A stretch of 64,000 nt of DNA from Streptomyces sp. NBC_00154 (GTDB lineage: Bacteria; Actinomycetota; Actinomycetes; Streptomycetales; Streptomycetaceae): the NCBI RefSeq assembly GCF_026342835.1, contig NZ_JAPEMI010000001.1, positions 5,834,501-5,898,500 on the forward strand, read 5' to 3'. Of the stretch, positions 45,478 through 53,876 are shown piece by piece; within the stretch, counting starts at the first letter, position 1; every line of letters starts with the position of its first letter. A program made the position numbers and the translations under genes. Below the pieces are notes generated by a model. That model searched no databases and had not been told where the DNA came from. It saw only the letters and a list, made by a program, of their open reading frames with translations.

Positions 45478-46683
45478 ATGCCCGCATCACCGAGCACCGC
45501 CCGGGTCATCAACGACCGGCTCGCCCTTCGGCTGCTCCAGGAGGACGGCCCGCTGACGGCCACCCAGCTCAAGACCCTGACCGGACTCTCCCGCCCCACC
45601 GTGGCCGATCTGGTGGAGCGGTTGCAGGGGGCCGGTCTGATCCAGGTCGTCGGCGAGAGCGGCGCCGAGCGACGCGGCCCCAACGCCCGGCTGTACGGGA
45701 TCGTCGCGGACCGCGCCCACCTCGCCGCCCTCGACGTGCGTACCGACAGCGTCGCCGTCGTCGTCGCCGATCTCCTCGGCGTCACGCTCGCCGAGGCCAC
45801 CCTGCCGATCGGCAGCGACACCGGCACCGAAACCGCCGCGGAACAGGCCGCCGCGCTGCTGGAGGACACCGCGCGCGAGGCAGGCGCCGCACCGCTGCAC
45901 AGCGTCGGCATCGGCGCCCCCGGCCTGATCGACCCGGTCACCGGCGAGCTCCGCGACACCTCCGGCCTGCCCGCCTGGCACCGTCGCCTCGTCCGGGTGC
46001 TCCAGCAGCGGCTGCCCGCGACCGTGCTCGTCGAGAACGAGACCAACCTGGCCGCCGTCGCCGAACACCGTCTTGGCGCGGCCCAGGACCGCGACACCTT
46101 CGTCCTGCTCTGGCTCGGCCACGGCATCGGCGCCGCCGTCATGCTGGACGGCAAGCTGCGCCGCGGAGCCTCCGGCGGTGCGGGTGAGATCGGTTTCCTG
46201 CCCGTGCCGGGCACGGTGCGGATCCCCTCCGCGGTCAACTGCGACGGCGGGTTCCACTCCCTGGTGGGCGCGGCGCCGGTGTACGAACTGGCCCTGAGGC
46301 ACGGCATCGACGTGCGTACGCGGATGGGTTCCGGGGAGCAGGAGCCGGCTGCCGCGTTCGCCGTACGGGCCGCCCTGGCCGGAGAAGGGGAGGGCGAGGC
46401 GTTCCTCTCGGCCCTCGCCGACCGCCTCGCGGTGGGCGCCGCCGCCGTCGCCTCGGTCATCGACCCCGGCTGTGTGGTCCTCGCCGGCGAGGTCGGTCAC
46501 GCGGGCGGTGATGCGCTGGCGTCCCGGGTCGAGGAGCGGCTGGCCATGATGTCCCCGCTGCGGACGGAGGTCAGAGCGGGCCTGCTGGGCGGCTCCGCGG
46601 TGCTCCGCGGTGCGCTGCTCGCCGCCCGCGATGCGGCTCAGGACGAGCTGTTCACCCCTGGCGGCGTCGGCGGCGCTCCGTGA
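45478..46683 (+). CDS. ROK-family transcriptional regulator
   Basis: A 401-residue regulator: N-terminal winged helix (NDRLALRLLQEDGPLTATQL, LTGLSRPTVADLVERL) and C-terminal ROK sugar-kinase-like domain (VGIGAPGLIDPVTG, VLVENETNLAAVAEHRLG, LGHGIGAAVMLDGKL, GGAGEIGFLPV). The usual zinc-binding cysteine cluster of ROK proteins (CxCGxxGC) is not visible; the corresponding segment reads VNCDGGFHSLVGA, so zinc binding may be lost. The ATG at 45478 has GGAAGGA about eight bases upstream. It is divergent from the MFS gene. Its end overlaps the converging SDR-like gene by 32 bases. Confidence 0.87.
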   Translation: MPASPSTARVINDRLALRLLQEDGPLTATQLKTLTGLSRPTVADLVERLQGAGLIQVVGESGAERRGPNARLYGIVADRAHLAALDVRTDSVAVVVADLLGVTLAEATLPIGSDTGTETAAEQAAALLEDTAREAGAAPLHSVGIGAPGLIDPVTGELRDTSGLPAWHRRLVRVLQQRLPATVLVENETNLAAVAEHRLGAAQDRDTFVLLWLGHGIGAAVMLDGKLRRGASGGAGEIGFLPVPGTVRIPSAVNCDGGFHSLVGAAPVYELALRHGIDVRTRMGSGEQEPAAAFAVRAALAGEGEGEAFLSALADRLAVGAAAVASVIDPGCVVLAGEVGHAGGDALASRVEERLAMMSPLRTEVRAGLLGGSAVLRGALLAARDAAQDELFTPGGVGGAP

Positions 46684-47431
46684 GGGACTCCTCGAACGTG
46701 GCCTTCCCGACGGCCCGTCGGGGAGTCGGATGCCCGCCCCGCCGGTAGCCGGCATACGCCTTTCCGGCCAGCGGTAGGGGCACCAGCGGCCGCCGTTTCC
46801 CGGTCACCCGGAGATAGGCCCGGGCCGGCTCCGGCAGCTCCCGGACTTCGGGCCCGCCCATCTCCGGCACCCGCCCCGCCGGACCGGCCACCGCCAACTC
46901 GGCCGGCCGGTCCGCGACTTCACCGGTATCGATGGACTGCAGCCGCACCCCGGCCGGCAACGGCATCACGGGCAGCCGGGCCGCTGCGGCGAGGACGCGC
47001 AGGACCAGGTCGTGGAACCGGGTGGACCGCAGGATCGTCCAGCCGAGCCCCGAATCCTCGACCATCTGCTCGACCTGCCGCTCGACCCGGTAGTGGCCGA
47101 GTGGCACCCGGTCCACGCCGACGATCGAGACATGGACCAGATGGGGGACACCGGCCTGCTTCGCGGCCTCGATGAGATGTCCGGCCGCCGTGTCGTCGCC
47201 ACCGCGCGGCAGCGTGGCGCAGTGCACGATCGTGTCCACGCCGTCGACCGCCGCGCCCAGACCCGTACCGTCGCGCAGATCGACGGCATACGGCTGTGAT
47301 CGTCGGCTCAGCACCCGGACTTCGTGCCCGTCGGTGCGCAGCCAGGCGGCCCCCGAACCCGCTCGTGCGCCTGTCGGTGCGTCCGTCCGTGAGCTCGCCG
47401 CGAGCCCGCCAGGGGCCCGGCTGTGAGCCAC
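46652..47431 (-). CDS. SDR/NmrA-like NAD(P)-binding protein with an eroded N-terminus
   Basis: From the residues LRTDGHEVRVLSRRS onward this is an atypical short-chain dehydrogenase (NmrA/ycf39-like): VDGVDTIVHCATLPRGGDD, HLVHVSIVGVDRVPLGHYR, SGLGWTILRSTRFHDLV. The first strand and the TGxxGxxG nucleotide loop are missing; in their place is APTGARAGSGAAW after a run of low-similarity residues. The GTG at 47431 with GAGAGG six bases upstream is chosen (259 residues); the frame is open to 47500. It may be a decaying pseudogene or a non-binding paralogue. The minus-strand start region abuts the FMN riboswitch promoter. Its 3' end overlaps the ROK gene. Confidence 0.6.
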   Translation of the reverse strand: MAHSRAPGGLAASSRTDAPTGARAGSGAAWLRTDGHEVRVLSRRSQPYAVDLRDGTGLGAAVDGVDTIVHCATLPRGGDDTAAGHLIEAAKQAGVPHLVHVSIVGVDRVPLGHYRVERQVEQMVEDSGLGWTILRSTRFHDLVLRVLAAAARLPVMPLPAGVRLQSIDTGEVADRPAELAVAGPAGRVPEMGGPEVRELPEPARAYLRVTGKRRPLVPLPLAGKAYAGYRRGGHPTPRRAVGKATFEESLTERRRRRQG

Positions 47432-47494
47432 TCCACACCTCTCATCCGTATGGCCCATGAGCAGGCGTGGCACACTGATCCTGTAACAGCAGCA

Positions 47495-47621
47495 GCGCAC
47501 TCCGGGGTCGGTGCAATTCCGAACCGGCGGTTATAGTCCGCGACCCGTCCGCATCCAGCGGCCGGTTGACCAGGTGAGATTCCTGGACCGACGGTTAAAG
47601 TCCGGATGGGAGGCAGTGCGC
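47495..47621 (+). ncRNA. FMN riboswitch (RFN element)
   Basis: Contains the conserved RFN blocks: GGGGTCGGTG, AATTCCGAACCGGCGGT, ATAGTCCGCGACCCG, GGTGAGATTCCTGGACCGACGG, and TTAAAGTCCGGATGGGAGGCAG. Closing stem P1 is GCGCACT (47495-47501) with AGTGCGC (47615-47621). It binds FMN and should shut off the riboflavin operon downstream. The 160-base stretch between the aptamer and ribD contains a hairpin CGGGTTTCCGGAAGCCCG near 47669-47686 but no U-tract, so translational or Rho-linked control is likely. Confidence 0.97.
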
Positions 47622-47781
47622 GGCGGGCCGTCACAGGTATGCCGCCGTCGGCGGATGCGTTTTCCGGGTTTCCGGAAGCCCGCGTCCGTGTCTTCGGTTT
47701 CGGCGTTCCCTGTTGCGTTCCGCTTCATCTGTCGTCATCGACAGGCCCCGGAGTCCGTGCCCGAAGAGGCAGGAGGACCCG

Positions 47782-48882
47782 GTGGACACCGCAGCCGACA
47801 GCACCGCCATGGGCCGAGCGATCACGCTCGCCGCCCGCGGACTCGGCTCCACCAGCCCCAACCCGGTCGTCGGATGCGTGATTCTCGACGCCGAGGGACG
47901 TCCGGCCGGTGAAGGCTTCCACCAGCGTGCCGGGGGGCCACACGCCGAGATCCACGCCCTGCGTGCAGCAGGTGAGAAGGCCCGCGGCGGCACCGCGTAC
48001 GTCACTCTCGAGCCCTGTAACCACACCGGTCGCACCGGCCCCTGCGCCCAGGCGCTGATCGAGGCCGGTGTCAGCCGTGTCGTGTACGCGGTGGCCGACC
48101 CGACCCCGCAGGCCACCGGAGGTGCGGACACCCTCCGCGCAGCCGGGATCAAGGCCGAACAGGGGCTTCTCGCCGATGAGGCCGAGGCGGGCAACGCCGC
48201 GTGGCTGACCTCGGTGCGGCTCGGCCGTCCGTACGTCCTGTGGAAGTACGCCGCGACGCTCGACGGCCGGATCGCCGCCGCCGACGCCACCAGCCGCTGG
48301 ATCACCTCTCCCGAGTCGCGCGCCGACGTCCACCGGCTGCGTGCCGAGGCCGACGCCGTCGTGGTCGGCTCCGGCACCGCCCGTACCGACGACCCCCAGC
48401 TCGGTGTCCGGGGCATCGACGGCGCCGTGCAGCCGCTGCGCGTCGTCGTCGACACCGGCGCCACGGCGGTGCGCCCCGGCGCCCGTGTCCTCGACGACAC
48501 GGCACCCACCCTGGTCGCGGTCGCCGAGGACGCCGACACCGGCCATCTCCCCGAGGAGACCGTGCTGCGGCTGCCGCGTGCCGCCACCGGCCCCGGCCTG
48601 GACCTGCACGCCCTGCTCGCCGCCCTGCACTCGCGCGGCGTCCGCTCCGTACTTCTCGAAGGCGGCCCGACCCTGGCCGGGGCCTTCGTCGCGGCGGGAA
48701 CGGTCGACAAGGTCGTCGGCTATCTCGCCCCCGTGCTCCTCGGCGCCGGCCCCGCGGCCCTCGCCGACGCCGGAATCTCCACCATCGCCCAGGCGTTGCG
48801 CCTCGACGTGACCGAGACCGTACGCATCGGCCCCGATCTGCGCATCACCGCCGTCCCCGGCCCTGCCCGGAAGGGAAACTGA
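47782..48882 (+). CDS. ribD: bifunctional riboflavin deaminase/reductase
   Basis: Deaminates and reduces the pyrimidine intermediate of riboflavin synthesis. The 366-residue product has an N-terminal zinc deaminase domain (PHAEIHALRAAG with catalytic Glu; EPCNHTGRTGPC zinc cysteines) and a C-terminal RibD reductase domain (LWKYAATLDGRIAAADATSR, VVVGSGTARTDDPQL, LLEGGPTLAGAF). The GTG at 47782 follows AGGAGGA by five bases; an open extension to 47713 is less likely. It is the first gene after the FMN riboswitch. Confidence 0.95.
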   Translation: MDTAADSTAMGRAITLAARGLGSTSPNPVVGCVILDAEGRPAGEGFHQRAGGPHAEIHALRAAGEKARGGTAYVTLEPCNHTGRTGPCAQALIEAGVSRVVYAVADPTPQATGGADTLRAAGIKAEQGLLADEAEAGNAAWLTSVRLGRPYVLWKYAATLDGRIAAADATSRWITSPESRADVHRLRAEADAVVVGSGTARTDDPQLGVRGIDGAVQPLRVVVDTGATAVRPGARVLDDTAPTLVAVAEDADTGHLPEETVLRLPRAATGPGLDLHALLAALHSRGVRSVLLEGGPTLAGAFVAAGTVDKVVGYLAPVLLGAGPAALADAGISTIAQALRLDVTETVRIGPDLRITAVPGPARKGN

Positions 48883-49491
48883 GTGTTCACCGGAATTGTC
48901 GAAGAACTGGGTGAGGTCACCGCCGTCGAGAAGCTCGGCGACGCCTCCCGATTCCGCCTGCGCGGTCCCGTAGTCACCGAAGGCGCCAAGCACGGCGACT
49001 CCATCGCCGTCAACGGTGTCTGCCTCACCGTCGTCGACCTCGGCGACGGCGAGTTCACCGCCGATGTGATGGCCGAGACCCTGAACCGGTCCAGTCTCGG
49101 CGCACTGGAGACCGGCTCCCGGGTCAACCTGGAGCGCCCGATGGCGGTCGGCGGCAGGCTCGGTGGGCACATCGTCCAGGGCCATGTCGACGGCACGGGC
49201 CGCATCGTCGAGCGCAAGATCTCCGAGAACTGGGAGATCGTGAAGATCTCCCTCCCGGCGGAGCTGACCCGGTACGTGGTGGAGAAGGGCTCGATCACCG
49301 TCGACGGCGTGAGCCTGACCGTCGTCGACGCGGGACCCGACTACTTCACCATCAGCCTCATCCCCACCACCCTCGCCCTGACCACGCTCGGCATCAAGGA
49401 GCCCGGCGACCCGGTCAACCTCGAGGTGGACGTCATCGCGAAGTACGTCGAGCGGCTGCTCGGCGACCGGGACCGGGAGGACACGAAGTGA
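48883..49491 (+). CDS. ribE: riboflavin synthase
   Basis: Dismutates two lumazines to riboflavin. The 202-residue protein has the two homologous lumazine-binding halves: MFTGIVEELGEV with VNGVCLTVVDLGDG, and GGHIVQGHVDGTGRIVE with VDGVSLTVVDAGPD. The GTG at 48883 is directly after the ribD stop, with GGAAGGGA as ribosome binding site. Confidence 0.95.
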   Translation: MFTGIVEELGEVTAVEKLGDASRFRLRGPVVTEGAKHGDSIAVNGVCLTVVDLGDGEFTADVMAETLNRSSLGALETGSRVNLERPMAVGGRLGGHIVQGHVDGTGRIVERKISENWEIVKISLPAELTRYVVEKGSITVDGVSLTVVDAGPDYFTISLIPTTLALTTLGIKEPGDPVNLEVDVIAKYVERLLGDRDREDTK

Positions 49492-50132
49492 GCGCCGTCG
49501 GCTGGCTCAACTCGGAGGCCTTCGCCCTGTTCGGCCAGCACATCAAGTGGTCCGACATGATCGGCAACACGGTCGGGCTGGTCGCCCTCGCGCTCGGCTG
49601 GCGTCGCTCGATATGGACCTGGCCCGCCCAGCTGGTCTCCGGCCTGATCCTGCTGGCCGCCTTCGCCTCCGCCCACCTCTCGGGCAGTGCGGGCAAGCAG
49701 CTGGTGGTGATCGTCGTGGCCGCGTGGGGCTGGTGGTCGTGGAACCGCGGCAAGCAGCAGGCCCAGGACGGCTCCATCGCCGTACGGTTCGCCAGCTGGC
49801 GCGAGCGGGCCTTCCTGGTCGGCGGCGCCGCCCTCGGCACCCTCGCCGTCGGCGGGCTGTTCACCGCGTTCCCGACGCTGTCGTGGGACCCGTGGCCCGA
49901 CGCCTACATCTTCGTCGGCACGATCGTCGCGATGTACGCCCAGGCGCGCGGCATGGTCGAGTTCTGGTTCGCCTGGCTGCTGGTCGACCTGGTCGGTGTG
50001 CCGCTGAACTTCGCCAACGGCTTCGCCTTCTCCGGCTTCGTCTACGTCATTTACGGCGCCCTCGTCCTGTGGGGCATGCGCGACTGGTGGCTGCGTACGC
50101 GGACACCTGCTCTGGAAGGAGCCACGGCATGA
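49488..50132 (+). CDS. ribM: RibM-type riboflavin transporter (PnuC family)
   Basis: A 214-residue membrane protein of the PnuC/SemiSWEET-like transporter family with about seven helices; WSWNRGKQQAQ and WRERAFLVGG flank the middle. PnuC proteins facilitate vitamin uptake. Because this one is inside an FMN-riboswitch operon and overlaps both ribE (GTGA) and ribBA (ATGA), it should be RibM, the riboflavin importer known from S. davawensis and Corynebacterium. Nicotinamide riboside is the alternative substrate. Confidence 0.88.
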   Translation: MSAVGWLNSEAFALFGQHIKWSDMIGNTVGLVALALGWRRSIWTWPAQLVSGLILLAAFASAHLSGSAGKQLVVIVVAAWGWWSWNRGKQQAQDGSIAVRFASWRERAFLVGGAALGTLAVGGLFTAFPTLSWDPWPDAYIFVGTIVAMYAQARGMVEFWFAWLLVDLVGVPLNFANGFAFSGFVYVIYGALVLWGMRDWWLRTRTPALEGATA

Positions 50133-51427
50133 CTGCCCAGCCCACCTGGTTGCACCCGGAACACGACAGCGTCGTCGAGGACCTCTCCCTCGACCCCGTC
50201 GAGCAGGCGATCCGCGACATCGCGGCCGGACGCCCCGTCGTCGTCGTCGACGACGAGGACCGGGAGAACGAGGGCGACCTCGTCATCGCGGCCGAGATGG
50301 CCACGCCCGAGATCGTCGCCTTCATGATGAGCGAATGCCGCGGCCTGATCTGCGCGCCGATGGAGAACGACGAACTGGAGCGGCTCGAACTGCCGCAGAT
50401 GGTCACCCACAACACCGAGTCGATGCGCACGGCGTTCACCGTCTCGGTCGACGCCTCCGCGGCGCACGGCGTGACCACCGGCATCTCCGCCGCCGACCGG
50501 GCCACCACGCTCCGGATGCTGGCGGGCGGTCAGACGGGCCCCGCCGACTTCGTGCGCCCGGGTCACATCTTCCCGCTCCGCGCCCGGTCCGGCGGTGTGC
50601 TCGTCCGCAACGGCCACACCGAGGCCGCCGTCGACCTGGCCCGGCTCGCCGGGCTGCGGCCCGCCGGTGCGATCGTCGAGATCGCCGGCGAGGACGGGGT
50701 GATGCTGCGTCTGCCCGAGCTGGTGCCGTTCGCCCGCAAGCACGGCCTCACGATCATCTCGATCGAGGACCTGATCGCCTACCGCCGCTCCTCCGAGCCG
50801 ACCGTCCGCCGCGAGGCGGAGGTCCGGCTGCCGACATCGTTCGGCGAGTTCACCGCGTACGGCTACCGCTCCACCGTCGACGGTGTCGAGCATGTCGCGC
50901 TCGTCCACGGCGACCTCGGTGACGGCGACGACGTTCTCGTCCGGGTCCACTCCGAGTGCCTGACCGGTGACATCTTCCAGTCCCAGCGCTGCGACTGCGG
51001 CCCCCAGCTGCACGCGTCCATGGCGCGCATCACCGACGAGGGCCGAGGTGTCGTCGTCTACCTGCGCGGCCACGAGGGCCGCGGCATCGGCCTGCTCTCC
51101 AAGCTGCGGGCGTACGAACTCCAGGAGCACGGTGTCGACACCCTCGACGCCAACCTGGAGCTCGGCCTGCCCGCCGACGCCCGGGACTACGGGGCAGGCG
51201 CCCAGATCCTCAAGGACCTCGGCGTCCGCGGCGTCCGGCTGATGACCAACAACCCCGACAAGACCGCCGCGCTCCTGCGGCACGGCCTCGCGATCACCGG
51301 CCGCGAGCCGATGCCCGTCCAGGCCGGCGAGCACAACCTGCGGTACCTGCGCACCAAGCGGGACCGCATGGGACACGACCTGCCCTGGCTCGACGCCGCC
51401 CCGGTGTCGACCTGCGGCAACCAGTAA
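50129..51427 (+). CDS. ribBA: bifunctional DHBP synthase / GTP cyclohydrolase II
   Basis: Makes both riboflavin precursors. The 432-residue product has the RibB domain first (VVVVDDEDRENEGDLVIAAE, SECRGLICAPM, AADRATTLRML, RPGHIFPLRA), then the RibA domain (VRVHSECLTGDIFQSQRCDC with the three zinc cysteines, YLRGHEGRGIGLLSKL, MTNNPDKTAAL). The ATG at 50129 overlaps the ribM stop. Length is normal for the actinobacterial fusion. Confidence 0.96.
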   Translation: MTAQPTWLHPEHDSVVEDLSLDPVEQAIRDIAAGRPVVVVDDEDRENEGDLVIAAEMATPEIVAFMMSECRGLICAPMENDELERLELPQMVTHNTESMRTAFTVSVDASAAHGVTTGISAADRATTLRMLAGGQTGPADFVRPGHIFPLRARSGGVLVRNGHTEAAVDLARLAGLRPAGAIVEIAGEDGVMLRLPELVPFARKHGLTIISIEDLIAYRRSSEPTVRREAEVRLPTSFGEFTAYGYRSTVDGVEHVALVHGDLGDGDDVLVRVHSECLTGDIFQSQRCDCGPQLHASMARITDEGRGVVVYLRGHEGRGIGLLSKLRAYELQEHGVDTLDANLELGLPADARDYGAGAQILKDLGVRGVRLMTNNPDKTAALLRHGLAITGREPMPVQAGEHNLRYLRTKRDRMGHDLPWLDAAPVSTCGNQ

Positions 51428-51456
51428 CGACCACGAAAACAGGCGGTAGGAGAAAC

Positions 51457-51942
51457 ATGAGCGGCAAGGGCGCACCCGAACTGTCCGTACGCAACTGCGG
51501 TGACCTGCGAGTGGCGGTGATCGCCGCCCAGTGGCACGAGAAGGTCATGGACGGCCTCGTCGACGGCGCACTGCGTGCCCTGCACGACCTCGGCATCGAC
51601 GAGCCGACGCTGCTCCGGGTCCCCGGCAGCTTCGAGCTCCCGGTCGTCGCCAAGGTGCTGGCCGGCCGCGGCTACGACGCGATCGTCGCCCTCGGCGTAA
51701 TCATCCGCGGCGGCACGCCCCACTTCGAGTACGTGTCCCACGGCGTCACCAACGGCCTCACCCAGGTCGCCGTCGACACCGGGGTCCCGGTCGGCTTCGG
51801 CGTACTGACCTGTGACACCGAGGAGCAGGCGCTCGACCGGGCCGGCCTCGAAGGGTCCAACGAGGACAAGGGGCACGAAGCGGTCACCGCGGCCGTCGCC
51901 ACCGCTGCCACGCTGCGCACCGTCAGCGAGCCCTGGCGCTGA
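51457..51942 (+). CDS. ribH: 6,7-dimethyl-8-ribityllumazine synthase
   Basis: Condenses the RibBA and RibD products to lumazine. The 161-residue protein has VIAAQWHEKVMDGLVDGAL, VPGSFELPVVAKVLAG, LGVIIRGGTPHFEYVSHGV with the catalytic His region, and GFGVLTCDTEEQALDRAG. AGGAG precedes the ATG by six bases. It is the last gene of the rib operon. Confidence 0.96.
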   Translation: MSGKGAPELSVRNCGDLRVAVIAAQWHEKVMDGLVDGALRALHDLGIDEPTLLRVPGSFELPVVAKVLAGRGYDAIVALGVIIRGGTPHFEYVSHGVTNGLTQVAVDTGVPVGFGVLTCDTEEQALDRAGLEGSNEDKGHEAVTAAVATAATLRTVSEPWR

Positions 51943-51967
51943 GCGAGGGTGCGGCACCCCGTAGTCT
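51939..51967 (+). promoter_or_regulatory. hisE promoter, near-leaderless
   Basis: CTGAGC (51939-51944) and TAGTCT (51962-51967) with a 17-base spacer; start near 51974, only about four bases before the hisE ATG, and no ribosome binding site is present. Confidence 0.5.
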
Positions 51968-51977
51968 AAGAACCATC

Positions 51978-52250
51978 ATGGCGAACAAAACCTTCGAAGA
52001 GCTCTTCGCCGAGCTGCAGCTCAAGGCCGCCAACGGCGACCCCTCGACCTCCCGCACCGCCGAGCTGGTGGACAAGGGAGTCCATGCCATCGGCAAGAAG
52101 GTCGTCGAGGAGGCCGCCGAAGTCTGGATGGCCGCCGAGCACGAGAGCAAGGACGCCGCCGCCGAGGAGATCTCGCAGCTGCTGTACCACGTCCAGGTGA
52201 TGATGGTCGCCCGCGGAATCTCCCTCGACGACGTCTACGCACACCTCTGA
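51978..52250 (+). CDS. hisE: phosphoribosyl-ATP pyrophosphatase
   Basis: Second step of histidine synthesis (PR-ATP to PR-AMP). The 90-residue protein is a MazG-like helical hydrolase: KTFEELFAELQLKAANGD, KKVVEEAAEVWMAAEHES with metal-binding glutamates, and EISQLLYHVQVMMV. The ATG lacks a ribosome binding site and lies about ten bases after a good -10, so leaderless translation is likely. It is paired with hisG. Confidence 0.95.
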   Translation: MANKTFEELFAELQLKAANGDPSTSRTAELVDKGVHAIGKKVVEEAAEVWMAAEHESKDAAAEEISQLLYHVQVMMVARGISLDDVYAHL

Positions 52251-52321
52251 GCACGACCGCCGCACACCCTTACATCCGCACGACCGCACAAGACTCCTCC
52301 TCGCAAAGGAAACCTGACCTC

Positions 52322-53170
52322 ATGCTGCGCATCGCCGTCCCCAACAAGGGTTCACTCTCCGGGCCTGCGATGGCGATGCTCCATGAGGCCGGCTACCAGC
52401 AGCGCAAGGAGTCGAAGGAACTCGTCCTCGTCGACCCCGAGAACGAGGTCGAGTTCTTCTACCTGCGGCCGCGCGACATCGCGATCTACGTCAGCTCCGG
52501 CCGCCTCGACATCGGCATCACCGGCCGCGACCTGCTGCTGGACTCCGGGGCCGATTCCGAGGAGATCCTCCAGCTCGGCTTCGCACGCTCCACCTTCCGT
52601 TACGCCACCAAGCCCGGCACGGCCCACGGCCCGCAGGATTTCGACGGCATGACCATCGCCACCTCCTACGAGGGCATCGTCGCCAAGCACCTCGCCGACG
52701 TGGGCGTCACCGCCTCCGTCGTCCACCTCGACGGCGCGGTCGAGACCGCCGTCGAGCTCGGGGTCGCCCAGGTCATCGCCGATGTGGTGGAGACCGGCAC
52801 CAGCCTGCGCAACGCCGGACTCGAAGTGATCGGCGAGCCGATCATGAAGTCGGAGGCCGTCGTCATCCGCCGTACGGGTGCTCCCCAGGACGACCCCAAG
52901 GTGCAGCAGTTCCTCCGCCGCCTGCAGGGCGTGCTGGTCGCCCGCAGCTACGTGATGATGGACTACGACTGCCGCGTCGAGCACCTGGAGCGCGCGGTCG
53001 CCCTCACCCCGGGCCTGGAGTCGCCGACCATCTCCCCGCTGCACCACGAGGGGTGGGTCGCCGTCCGCTCCATGGTCGCCGCCAAGGAGGCCCAGCGGAT
53101 CATGGACGACCTGTACGAGCTCGGCGCCCGCGCCATTCTCACGACAGCCATCCACGCCTGCCGCCTCTGA
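52322..53170 (+). CDS. hisG: ATP phosphoribosyltransferase (long form)
   Basis: First committed step of histidine synthesis, feedback-inhibited by histidine. The 282-residue product is the long, self-standing form: MLRIAVPNKGSLSGPAMAML, RPRDIAIYVSSGRLDIGITG, the PRPP loop region ADVVETGTSLRNAGL, and a C-terminal ACT-like regulatory domain (PGLESPTISPLHHEGWVAV). No HisZ is needed. AAAGGAAACC is about 11 bases before the ATG. It follows hisE after 71 bases. Confidence 0.95.
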   Translation: MLRIAVPNKGSLSGPAMAMLHEAGYQQRKESKELVLVDPENEVEFFYLRPRDIAIYVSSGRLDIGITGRDLLLDSGADSEEILQLGFARSTFRYATKPGTAHGPQDFDGMTIATSYEGIVAKHLADVGVTASVVHLDGAVETAVELGVAQVIADVVETGTSLRNAGLEVIGEPIMKSEAVVIRRTGAPQDDPKVQQFLRRLQGVLVARSYVMMDYDCRVEHLERAVALTPGLESPTISPLHHEGWVAVRSMVAAKEAQRIMDDLYELGARAILTTAIHACRL

Positions 53171-53227
53171 CGGCCGGACAGCCAGCGACCACCGGCAGCC
53201 AGACCCACCGGAAGACAGAAGAAAACC

Positions 53228-53692
53228 ATGTCCGCCCCCGCGCCCCGGCCCGAACTCCCCACTCTCCCGGTCACCTTCCGGCCGACCCGTACCCGGGTGG
53301 TCCTGCTGACCGTGGGAGCGGCGATGTTCGTCGTCATCACCGTCATCGCGATGAGCCTGGAGCAGCTGAGTCCGGGGGAGCGGGTCAGCTTCATCTTCAC
53401 CGCGCTGCTCTTCTTCGCCGTCCTGGCGCTGCTCAGCCGCCCCAAGGTCGTCGCCGACGACCACGGGGTGACCGTGGTCAATCTCACCCGCACCCGACGG
53501 CTGTCCTGGGCGGAGATCCTCCGCGTCAACCTGCGCGCCGGCGACCCGTGGGTCTTCCTCGATCTCAGCGACGGGACCAGCATGCCCGCCCTCGGCATCC
53601 AGCCCGGAATCGCCAAGGAACAGGCCATTCGCGACGCCGGTACGCTCCGCGCCCTCGCCGAGAATCACGGCTCGGGTACGGACAACGGCTGA
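53228..53692 (+). CDS. PH-domain membrane protein
   Basis: A 154-residue protein with two closely spaced hydrophobic helices (about 23-42 and 53-68: VVLLTVGAAMFVVITVIAM and FIFTALLFFAVLALL), then a bacterial PH-like beta domain of the bPH_6 type (VVADDHGVTVVNLTRTRRLSWAEI). A similar protein follows hisG in mycobacteria (recall). Function unknown. GAAGACAGAAG precedes the ATG. It lies 57 bases after hisG and is probably co-transcribed. Confidence 0.75.
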   Translation: MSAPAPRPELPTLPVTFRPTRTRVVLLTVGAAMFVVITVIAMSLEQLSPGERVSFIFTALLFFAVLALLSRPKVVADDHGVTVVNLTRTRRLSWAEILRVNLRAGDPWVFLDLSDGTSMPALGIQPGIAKEQAIRDAGTLRALAENHGSGTDNG

Positions 53693-53731
53693 GCCCCCTG
53701 CCCCGTTCGGCCACTTCTTGATTACTCTGGA

Positions 53732-53876
53732 GGGCGGTGGCGCTTTGTGCGCCCCGCCCCGCACAGAGGGCCCCTGAGGCCGGCGGGGCTTTCCTTCGAC
53801 CCAAGGAGTGACTCCCTCCAGCAATGGACGGATCGTCCGGTAGTACCTGCGCCGCCCCATCCCAGGAGGCGGCGGC
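53732..53876 (+). ncRNA. structured leader of the CNNM gene pair
   Basis: Four consecutive foldable elements precede the start codon. First, an 11-bp stem with one bulged T38 and a TTTGT loop (53732-53759). Second, GCCCC/GGGGC-type arms at about 53769-53789 followed by CTTTCC. Third, GGACG/CGTCC at about 53826-53838. Fourth, GCCGCC (53851-53856), which can pair with GGCGGC (53868-53873) and thereby hide the ribosome binding site AGGAGG at 53864-53869. This looks like a regulatory leader. It does not match the M-box or yybP-ykoY cores as I know them. Low confidence until covariation is tested. Confidence 0.4.
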
